Made by a program: the position numbers and the translations under genes. A stretch of 16,513 nucleotides of DNA from Bacteroidales bacterium (GTDB taxonomy: Bacteria > Bacteroidota > Bacteroidia > Bacteroidales > UBA932). This document shows, one piece after another, positions 5,858 through 11,399 of this stretch (positions are counted from its first letter, which is position 1; each line of letters starts with the position of its first letter). The notes under the pieces are model-generated. The model worked only from the letters and a program-made list of their open reading frames with translations, made no database searches and was not told the DNA's origin. The stretch spans positions 1-16,513 of the forward strand of contig JAEENZ010000117.1 in the NCBI GenBank assembly GCA_016283985.1, read 5' to 3'.

Positions 5858-6660
5858 AAGGATGAACTGTCGTATGCCTGGTTGCAGGCGAGGGCGAGGT
5901 AGACGGATTCGACGGCGGTGAGGGCGGCGGTTTCGGTGCGGAGGCGGCTGGGGCCGAGGTGTACTGGCTCGAAACCGGCGCGCATTGCGGCCTGTACCTC
6001 GTTCTGCGAAAAATCGCCCTCCGGGCCAATCAGGATGGTGATTGCCGCGGTGGGATCAGTTGCCGTGAGTAGCGCATCGACTATCGAGCCGCGCGTGGCG
6101 ACGTCGTCGGAACAGTAGGCAATCAGCCGCAGTTCTTCAGCAGGCTGACAGGATCGCTCTGCGGAGCATTTTTTCTGCGGAGCAGAGCGCATTCCTGGCA
6201 GACTGCCCACGAAATTGGCCAACGAGACCGCAGGCGCGATGACAGGCACCGCCCCCTTCAAACTCTGCTTCGCCGCCGAAAGCGCAATCTTCTGCAGACG
6301 GTCCTCACGCACCTTGCGCCTCTCAGAATGTTCTCCAATCACCGGAACTATCTCATCTACACCAAGTTCCGTCGCCTTCTCCACGAACCACTCGTAGCGG
6401 TCCATGTTCTTCGTCGGGCACACGGCCATTCTCAAATAATAAGGATGACCGCCCCATCCGGGCTCTTCCGAAACGATGGTGGCCACAGCGGCGCTTAGCG
6501 ATGCATCTTTCAGGGTGCAGTGCAGGAGCGTGCCATGCCCGTCGATGATGCTCAGGGAATCCCCGGCAGAATGCCTCAGCACGCGCACGCAGTGATAGGA
6601 CTCCTCCGAATCCAGATAGGCGTAGCCGCCGCCGACTTTATATGCGTAGAACAGTTCCAT
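5854..6660 (-). CDS. rsmE: 16S rRNA (uracil-1498-N3)-methyltransferase RsmE
   Basis: RsmE is a SPOUT-class enzyme that methylates U1498 of 16S rRNA using S-adenosylmethionine. The 268-residue protein shows an N-terminal PUA-like part (YHCVRVLRHSAGD...IIDGHG), then KNMDRYEWFVEKATELGVDEIVPV, SERRKVREDRLQKIALSAAKQS, and the knotted SAM site ILIGPEGDFSQNEV and LGPSRLRTETAAL. The ATG at 6660 is used because its A is shared with the stop of the upstream gene (TAATG); the longer frame would overlap that gene by over 140 bp. About 22 residues between NFVGSLP and LRLIAYCSDD look inserted and coincide with a 65-bp palindrome. Confidence 0.93.
   Translation of the reverse strand: MELFYAYKVGGGYAYLDSEESYHCVRVLRHSAGDSLSIIDGHGTLLHCTLKDASLSAAVATIVSEEPGWGGHPYYLRMAVCPTKNMDRYEWFVEKATELGVDEIVPVIGEHSERRKVREDRLQKIALSAAKQSLKGAVPVIAPAVSLANFVGSLPGMRSAPQKKCSAERSCQPAEELRLIAYCSDDVATRGSIVDALLTATDPTAAITILIGPEGDFSQNEVQAAMRAGFEPVHLGPSRLRTETAALTAVESVYLALACNQAYDSSSL
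6141..6205. repeat. 65-bp imperfect palindromic element inside rsmE
   Basis: Outer arms CAGGCTGACAGG (6141-6152) and CCTGGCAGACTG (6194-6205) pair with two mismatches, and inner arms CGCTCTGC (6155-6162) and GCAGAGCG (6182-6189) pair perfectly. The centre also carries a 10-bp direct repeat, CTGCGGAGCA, at 6159-6168 and 6175-6184. It encodes a Cys/Ser/Gln-rich stretch of RsmE that does not look conserved, so it resembles an in-frame palindromic insertion. Confidence 0.65.
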
Positions 6661-7232
6661 TACGGACGAATAATTTCGACTTCTCCCCGGAGTCCGAGTT
6701 TGATTATCTGCGAAGCGCGGCCCGTGGATTCCCGCTCGAGCGCGGCCGGCACAACGTAATCGACGGCCTCCGCGATTTCGGGGTTTATTTCCGCGAAGCA
6801 CGAAGGGGTGGGCTCGCCGGAGATGTTTGCTGATGTGGATACCAGCGGCCTGCGCAGCTTGCGTACCAGCTTGACACAGAATTCGTTAAGAGGGATCCGG
6901 ATGCCGACGGACCCATCTCCCGCCACCACGTTCGGGGCCAGATACTGGGCTCCGGGGTAGATGATTGTCATAGGGGCGTCGTTCACTTCCACAAGGTCGA
7001 TGGCGATGTTCGGAATCTCCTTGATGTGCCTGGCAATCATATCCAGGTCGCAGGCCAGCAGCACCAGCGACTTGGCTTCGCTGCGGCGCTTGATTTCGAA
7101 GACCCGGGCCACCGCCGCCTCGTTGGTGGCATCGCAGCCGATGCCCCACACGGTGTCGGTAGGATACAGGATCACGCCTCCGCGCTTCAAGACTTCGAGC
7201 GCTTCGGCAAGGGCGGTATCAATAATGGACAT
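6660..7232 (-). CDS. tsaC: L-threonylcarbamoyladenylate synthase (TsaC/Sua5/YrdC family)
   Basis: This enzyme makes threonylcarbamoyl-AMP from threonine, bicarbonate and ATP, the first step of t6A formation at position 37 of ANN-decoding tRNAs. The 190-residue protein is a single YrdC domain: GGVILYPTDTVWGIGCDA, then KRRSEAKSLVLLA (nucleotide-binding Lys/Arg/Ser), PMTIIYPG, VGIRIP and the C-terminal RRPLVSTSANISGEPTPSCFAEI. The Sua5 C-terminal domain is absent. Its start overlaps the rhomboid gene by 14 bp and its stop shares one base with the rsmE ATG. Confidence 0.94.
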   Translation of the reverse strand: MSIIDTALAEALEVLKRGGVILYPTDTVWGIGCDATNEAAVARVFEIKRRSEAKSLVLLACDLDMIARHIKEIPNIAIDLVEVNDAPMTIIYPGAQYLAPNVVAGDGSVGIRIPLNEFCVKLVRKLRRPLVSTSANISGEPTPSCFAEINPEIAEAVDYVVPAALERESTGRASQIIKLGLRGEVEIIRP

Positions 7233-7851
7233 AGGAATGATCGTTATTCTTCTTGCGTTTATACCACCACCAGATCAGGAGCCAGCCTATCAGGGCTCCG
7301 CCCAGATGTGCGAAATGGGCGACCCCGGCCTGAGTACCTGTCACTCCGGTGAAGAGCTCGATGCCGATAAAGATGATGGCCATCCACTTTGCAGACAGGG
7401 TGACGGGAGGGAAAATCAGCGTCAGCCTGGCCTCTGGGAAAATCATCGCAAATGCGACGATTACTCCGTAGATGCATCCGGATGCGCCCACGGTAGGCAC
7501 GCTCTGGATGGCTGGATCAAGCGACTGAACTCCCAGTTGGGCGGCCGCGGCGGCAAAGCCGGCTGCGAAATAGAGGATTGTAAACCTCCGCCTGCCGACT
7601 ATCTGCTCCACAGCCTTTCCGAAAATATAGAGGGAGTACATATTGAAGAATATGTGCCAGAACCCTCCGTGCATGAACATATAGCTGAGCGGCTGCCAGA
7701 ATTTGAACCAGGGCCCAGTGGGATAGTACAGGGAGAAGTTCTCATACATGAACTGCGGGTTCACTCTGGTAGCCAGATACACCAGCACGTTGATGATAAT
7801 CAGGTGCGTGGTCATCGGCAATTGCCGGCGGTCTTCTTGAATATAGGGCAT
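7219..7851 (-). CDS. Rhomboid family intramembrane serine protease
   Basis: The 210-residue protein has about six transmembrane helices and the rhomboid active-site pattern: H61-GGFWH66-IFFN70 (oxyanion region), the serine motif GASG (S125) and the catalytic histidine in AHLGG (H182). It should cleave membrane proteins within the lipid bilayer; substrates are unknown. No N-terminal or C-terminal extra domain is present, the tail being the basic YKRKKNNDHSYVHY. It sits between mutL (TAATG coupling) and tsaC (14-bp overlap). Bacteroidota often have one or two rhomboid genes beside mutL, so the context is normal. Confidence 0.93.
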   Translation of the reverse strand: MPYIQEDRRQLPMTTHLIIINVLVYLATRVNPQFMYENFSLYYPTGPWFKFWQPLSYMFMHGGFWHIFFNMYSLYIFGKAVEQIVGRRRFTILYFAAGFAAAAAQLGVQSLDPAIQSVPTVGASGCIYGVIVAFAMIFPEARLTLIFPPVTLSAKWMAIIFIGIELFTGVTGTQAGVAHFAHLGGALIGWLLIWWWYKRKKNNDHSYVHY

Positions 7852-9659
7852 TACTGGAATCTTTTTTCTAAATCATCTGCACTCATCACCGCGGTAATCT
7901 TCTTGCCGGTGGCGGTCAGCTCGGCATTGTCGCAGGCGAAGAGCGAATCTATAAGTTGCTGTGCCTCAAGGGCATTCCGCGGCGGTTCGGCGTTCACACT
8001 GCCGAGGGTGGCGAACTTGGATGCCATGGCCGCACGCACCACCTCGGGCACTCCGGACGTTTCGTCAGAAAGAATCAGGAGAAGGTCCTGCACCATCTGC
8101 TGCACCTTGCCGGGCTCGCAGGAATAACCTTCCGGCACTCCGTTTACCACCACGGTGTCGGTGCCGAAGGGGCTGATGTCGAAGCCGACCGATGCGAGCA
8201 TGGCGGCGTTTTCGTCGAACAGGAGCCTTGCCGAGGCGCCCACCTGAACCTGCACGGGAAAGAGGGCGGTCTGGGTGACTGGAACGTTCTTCGAGAGGGC
8301 TTTTAGGCTGCGTTCGTAGAGGATGCGTTCCCAGGCACGGCGTATGTGGACCAAGAGTACACCGGATGCTGACGGGGCGATGATGTATTTCCCCTTCACT
8401 ATCAGCGCTTTGGCCTGCACGGCCTGATTCTGCTCGAACAGCGCCCCGTAGCCAGCGCTTGCGTCTGGAGTGCCGTTCGCTGCTTGCCGAGAAGGCTCCA
8501 CGGCACTCCTATCCCCATCCCCATCGAATCCGATGTTGAAGGGATTGTAGTCCGGGTCCAGCGGCGGAGCGGGAGCGGAGGAAGTTGGCCCCCGATACTC
8601 GTCGAAGGCCGACCCCATCTGGGGCATCTCCACGCGGCCCTCCGTGTCAAAATCCAAGCCCTCGCCGAAGGCATTCTTCCCCAACGTTTCCTTTACGCAG
8701 GCATAGATTGTCTGGAAAATGACCGCGTCTTCTTCGAACTTCACCTCGGCCTTGGTAGGGTGAATGTTCACGTCTACGGCCTCAGGATCCACTTCCAGCC
8801 AGATGAAGTAGGAGGGAGTATAGCCTTCGGGAAGATATTCCTCGTAGGCTTTCATCACTGCCTTATGCAGATAGCTGCTGCGGAAGTATCGTCCGTTCAC
8901 GAAGAAGAACTGGTTGGCCACCGTCTTGCGGGCGGTGTCGGGACGGGCAAGGAATCCGCGCACCCGCACCAGGGAGGTTTCGGCGTTGATATCTACAAGA
9001 TCCCCAGTAACGTTGGCGCCCAGCAGGTCCAGTACCCTGAATTTCAGGGACTTGGCCGGACGCAGGCGGAATATGTCCCGCCCGTTGGAATTCAGGGAGA
9101 ATCCTGCTTCGGGGCAGGTGAGTGCCACACGGGTAAACTCCTCTATGATATGCTTGAGCTCTATGTTGTCGCTCTTGAGGAACTTGCGGCGGGCGGGTGT
9201 GTTGTAGAACAGGTTCCGCACCAGGAAGTTGCTGCCCGTGGGCGCGGCCACCGAACTGGTCTTGACGGCGGTTGGGTCGGAAATCGTGACCTGGGTGCCG
9301 GTGTCATCCTGAACGCGGCGGGTCTTGAGGGTGACTTCCGCCACGGCGGCGATGCTGGCCAGGGCTTCTCCGCGGAAGCCGTAGCTGGTGATGTGCTGGA
9401 GGTCTTCCGCCTCCGCGATCTTGGAAGTGGCGTGCCTTTCGAAGCAGAGCACCGCGTCGGCTGGGCTCATGCCGGAGCCGTTGTCTATCACCTGGATGCT
9501 GGTGCGGCCGGCATCCTTCACAACCACGTCGATCTGGGTGGCGCCCGCGTCTATCGCATTCTCCATCAGTTCCTTGACTACGGATGCGGGCCGCTGCACC
9601 ACCTCGCCGGCGGCTATCATGTTGGCAATGTTTGCCGGAAGTACCTTAAGTTTTCCCAT
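7851..9659 (-). CDS. mutL: DNA mismatch repair protein MutL
   Basis: MutL couples MutS recognition of mismatches to strand removal. The 602-residue protein begins with the GHKL ATPase: AAGEVVQRPASVVKELMENAIDAGA (motif I), DNGSGM (motif II), ATSKI and YGFRGEALASI (motif III), then the transducer domain with FVNGRYFRS and VDVNIHPTKAEVKF. After a Pro/Ser/Gly-rich linker (about 345-410) comes the dimerisation domain. The endonuclease motif DQHA-x2-E-x4-E is degraded to VHIRRAWERILYE (about residue 435-448), the acidic D and the Q and H being lost. The stop overlaps the rhomboid ATG and the start overlaps the upstream stop, both as TAATG. Confidence 0.96.
   Translation of the reverse strand: MGKLKVLPANIANMIAAGEVVQRPASVVKELMENAIDAGATQIDVVVKDAGRTSIQVIDNGSGMSPADAVLCFERHATSKIAEAEDLQHITSYGFRGEALASIAAVAEVTLKTRRVQDDTGTQVTISDPTAVKTSSVAAPTGSNFLVRNLFYNTPARRKFLKSDNIELKHIIEEFTRVALTCPEAGFSLNSNGRDIFRLRPAKSLKFRVLDLLGANVTGDLVDINAETSLVRVRGFLARPDTARKTVANQFFFVNGRYFRSSYLHKAVMKAYEEYLPEGYTPSYFIWLEVDPEAVDVNIHPTKAEVKFEEDAVIFQTIYACVKETLGKNAFGEGLDFDTEGRVEMPQMGSAFDEYRGPTSSAPAPPLDPDYNPFNIGFDGDGDRSAVEPSRQAANGTPDASAGYGALFEQNQAVQAKALIVKGKYIIAPSASGVLLVHIRRAWERILYERSLKALSKNVPVTQTALFPVQVQVGASARLLFDENAAMLASVGFDISPFGTDTVVVNGVPEGYSCEPGKVQQMVQDLLLILSDETSGVPEVVRAAMASKFATLGSVNAEPPRNALEAQQLIDSLFACDNAELTATGKKITAVMSADDLEKRFQ
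8467..8509. repeat. Inverted repeat in the mutL linker
   Basis: GGAGTGCCGT (8467-8476) and ACGGCACTCC (8500-8509) are perfect 10-bp arms around 23 bp that contain a small GCC/GGC stem. It encodes part of the non-conserved linker between the MutL ATPase and dimerisation domains. On its own it is only borderline significant. Confidence 0.45.
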
Positions 9660-9961
9660 TACAGCATCGAATAGAATTTGGCGATAAAGTACAGCACCGC
9701 GGCTATCAGCAGCAGGGTCACTATGCCGATTATGGTCTGCACGCCCTTCATGCGGTTGCGGGTGTGCTGGTAGGCTCCGTCGCGGAAAGCCCCGTGCAGA
9801 TAGCTGCCGGGTACGTATTCGCCGTCTTTCCTGTCAGCATCCATGCTTCCGTCCACGGCCTTGAACCTGCGCATGCGCTCCTCTTTCTCTTTATCGTAAT
9901 ACATCGGTTTGTAGTCGAAGACCCGATGCTCGTTATCGCCGAAAAAATTGAAAAAACCCAT
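9659..9961 (-). CDS. Small tail-anchored membrane protein, conserved beside mutL
   Basis: This 100-residue protein starts MGFFNFFGDNEHRVFDYKP, has a charged middle (YYDKEKEERMRRFKAVDGSM) and ends in a single C-terminal membrane helix (GIVTLLLIAAVLYFIAKF). Proteins of this kind occur before mutL in other Bacteroidota, sometimes misnamed riboflavin synthase subunit beta; no enzymatic domain is visible. It is first in the six-gene operon, read from a TAAATTTG promoter ending 6 nt before the ATG. The stop shares one base with the mutL start. Confidence 0.85.
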   Translation of the reverse strand: MGFFNFFGDNEHRVFDYKPMYYDKEKEERMRRFKAVDGSMDADRKDGEYVPGSYLHGAFRDGAYQHTRNRMKGVQTIIGIVTLLLIAAVLYFIAKFYSML

Positions 9962-9967
9962 AGTCTA

Positions 9968-9975
9968 CAAATTTA
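9968..9975 (-). promoter_or_regulatory. -7 promoter element for the mutL operon
   Basis: The minus strand reads TAAATTTG, 6 nt before the ATG at 9961, so the operon mRNA probably has almost no leader. It faces away from the ispF promoter with only 12 bp between the two -7 boxes. Confidence 0.65.
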
Positions 9976-9987
9976 GCAATTTTATTG

Positions 9988-9995
9988 TAACTTTG
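9988..9995 (+). promoter_or_regulatory. -7 promoter element for ispF
   Basis: TAACTTTG ends 5 nt before the ispF ATG, again implying a leaderless message. The whole divergent intergenic region is 39 bp, so the two promoters must overlap. Confidence 0.65.
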
Positions 9996-10000
9996 CGGAT

Positions 10001-10480
10001 ATGCAGATACGAATCGGACAAGGATACGACGTTCATGCCATCGCAGATGGCCTGCCGATGTGGCTCGGCGGCATTCAGATCCCCTCGGACAAAGGCTTCG
10101 TGGCCCACTCGGACGGCGACGTGGCCATCCACGCCTTGTGTGACGCCCTACTTGGCGCAGCCGCCCTCGGCGACATCGGCCTGCATTTCCCGGACAACTC
10201 TTCTGAATGGAAGGGGGCCGACAGCAAAGGGCTCCTTCGCCGCGTAGTGGAAATGTTGTCCGCAGATGGCTGGAAGGTCGGCAACGCCGACATCACCATC
10301 GCCCTTCAGGCCCCGAAACTCCGCCCTTATATCGATGAGATGCGCTCCGTGCTGGCGCCCATCCTCGGTGTAAGGATAGATGCCGTGAGCGTAAAGGCCA
10401 CCACCACCGAGCGCCTCGGATTCGTAGGACGCGGGGAAGGCTGCGAGGTCTGGGCGGTCGTAACAATCACAAAAGACTAG
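10001..10480 (+). CDS. ispF: 2-C-methyl-D-erythritol 2,4-cyclodiphosphate synthase
   Basis: IspF converts CDP-methylerythritol 2-phosphate to the cyclodiphosphate in the non-mevalonate isoprenoid pathway. The 159-residue protein is full length and has the family motifs: GQGYDVHAI with zinc ligands D10 and H12, AHSDGDVAIHALCDALLGA with H36 and zinc ligand H44, GDIGLHFPD, and VKATTTERLGFVGRGEG at the C-terminus. The ATG at 10001 is fixed by the promoter box 5 nt upstream. The nicotinamidase gene starts 3 nt after the stop, so the two are co-transcribed; the pairing looks like convenience, not one pathway. Confidence 0.97.
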   Translation: MQIRIGQGYDVHAIADGLPMWLGGIQIPSDKGFVAHSDGDVAIHALCDALLGAAALGDIGLHFPDNSSEWKGADSKGLLRRVVEMLSADGWKVGNADITIALQAPKLRPYIDEMRSVLAPILGVRIDAVSVKATTTERLGFVGRGEGCEVWAVVTITKD

Positions 10481-10483
10481 ATT

Positions 10484-11038
10484 ATGGAAAAAGCGATCGT
10501 CGTTGTTGACGAACTCTACGATTTTCTTACCGGTGGATCCCTTGCCTGCGGGCATTCCATGGAATCCGTAGCCGCCACAAAGGCCCTTTTAGAACGCAAC
10601 AAAGGCAGAATACCCGTTCTTTTTATCTGTGACCACCATCCCGCAAACCATTGCTCGTTCGTTGAGCAGGGAGGCCCCTGGCCCCCTCACTGCGTGGCCG
10701 GAACGCGTGGCGGGGAGATCCACGACGACCTGAAGCCTTTCGTTACCGAAGAGCTTACCTTCAATAAAGGATGCGATCCCGCCCAGGAGCAGTATTCCGG
10801 GTTCGAAGGTCGCAATGCCGCCGGCCAAAGCCTCGGGGAAGTGCTGCAACTGCTTGGTACAGAGGTGGTTTACGTAACAGGTATCGCCACGGAATACTGT
10901 GTCCGTAACACAGCGGAAGACCTTCTCAAAGCCGGTTTCAAAGTCACCGTTCTCGAAGACTGCCTCGGCTGGGTTGACGAAACAGGACACAAAAATACCC
11001 TCCCGGAACTCTCCCGAGAGGGCATAAAAATCAAATAA
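10484..11038 (+). CDS. pncA: Nicotinamidase (isochorismatase-like hydrolase)
   Basis: PncA deamidates nicotinamide to nicotinate for NAD salvage. The 184-residue protein carries the isochorismatase-fold triad D9, K95 (FNKG) and C139 (ATEYCVRNTAEDLL), and the metal-binding DHHPANH motif (D50, H52, H56), followed by WPPHCVAGTRGGE. The first motif reads VVDELYDF where most members have VDVQNDF. The metal motif and the WPxHC element favour nicotinamidase over other cysteine hydrolases. It is second gene after ispF and ends 7 bp before a convergent lipoprotein gene; its last codons contain that gene's likely terminator. Confidence 0.88.
   Translation: MEKAIVVVDELYDFLTGGSLACGHSMESVAATKALLERNKGRIPVLFICDHHPANHCSFVEQGGPWPPHCVAGTRGGEIHDDLKPFVTEELTFNKGCDPAQEQYSGFEGRNAAGQSLGEVLQLLGTEVVYVTGIATEYCVRNTAEDLLKAGFKVTVLEDCLGWVDETGHKNTLPELSREGIKIK
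10988..11022 (-). terminator. Intrinsic terminator of the 11046-11273 gene, inside pncA
   Basis: On the minus strand CCCTCTCGG and CCGGGAGGG form a 9-bp stem with one G-T wobble and a 7-nt loop (11022-10998), followed by TATTTTTGTG. On the plus strand the same hairpin has no T-run. The element therefore terminates the lipoprotein transcript while encoding the C-terminus of PncA. Confidence 0.6.
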
Positions 11039-11045
11039 GCAATAA

Positions 11046-11273
11046 TTACTTCTTGATTTCGTTCTTGACGGCCTCTGCACCAGCGCTGATGCCGGTCTTT
11101 GCCACGTCGACTGCAGCTTCCTTGACGGCGTCTGCAACCTCGTCCTGAGCGCTCTTTTCAGTAACAACTTCCTTGGCGGCGGGTTCTGCGGTGGCTTCCT
11201 TGGCCTTCTTGTTTCCGCATGCGGTGAAGCTCAGAAGAGCAACAACTGCGAGAATGACATAAATCTTCTTCAT
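11046..11273 (-). CDS. Small Ala/Lys/Glu-rich lipoprotein
   Basis: This 75-residue protein has a lipoprotein signal peptide (MKKIYVILAVVALLSFTAC, Cys19), then GNKKAKEATAEPAAKE and a C-terminal region of alternating Ala, Lys, Glu and Val (DAVKEAAVDVAKTGISAGAEAV) likely to form an amphipathic helix. Its length and composition recall small, abundant outer-membrane lipoproteins, but I do not recognise a family and no peptidoglycan-linking motif is clear. It is a single gene with its own promoter, a structured ~55-nt leader and a terminator in the convergent pncA gene. Confidence 0.8.
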   Translation of the reverse strand: MKKIYVILAVVALLSFTACGNKKAKEATAEPAAKEVVTEKSAQDEVADAVKEAAVDVAKTGISAGAEAVKNEIKK

Positions 11274-11293
11274 AAGGCAATAAACTTTAAAAA

Positions 11294-11330
11294 TTTAACC
11301 GGTTAAAACATTGTGGCACAATGGCCACAA
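11294..11330. promoter_or_regulatory. 14-bp palindrome and hairpin in the lipoprotein leader
   Basis: TTTAACCGGTTAAA (11294-11307) is a perfect palindrome, and 4 bp away TTGTGGC/GCCACAA (11311-11317/11324-11330) forms a 7-bp hairpin. Both lie between the minus-strand promoter at 11333-11340 and the ATG at 11273. The palindrome could bind a dimeric regulator; both could fold in the leader RNA. Confidence 0.5.
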
Positions 11331-11332
11331 CG

Positions 11333-11340
11333 CAAAAATA
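11333..11340 (-). promoter_or_regulatory. -7 promoter element for the small lipoprotein gene
   Basis: The minus strand reads TATTTTTG, a consensus match placed 59 nt before the ATG at 11273. No other box closer to the gene fits. Confidence 0.45.
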
Positions 11341-11372
11341 AAAAATAATCCCGGAAAGTGGCTATAATTTTT

Positions 11373-11380
11373 TAAATTTG
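11373..11380 (+). promoter_or_regulatory. -7 promoter element for the Na+/Pi cotransporter fusion gene
   Basis: TAAATTTG ends 19 nt before the ATG at 11400. The short leader has no strong Shine-Dalgarno sequence. No obvious -33 TTTG is seen at the usual distance. Confidence 0.6.
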
Positions 11381-11399
11381 TAGACCAAAAGACCATTTT

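Noticed and set aside
8484..9674. 396-codon plus-strand open frame opposite mutL
   Set aside because: It is the antisense of a well-conserved MutL ATPase domain and has no recognisable domain itself.
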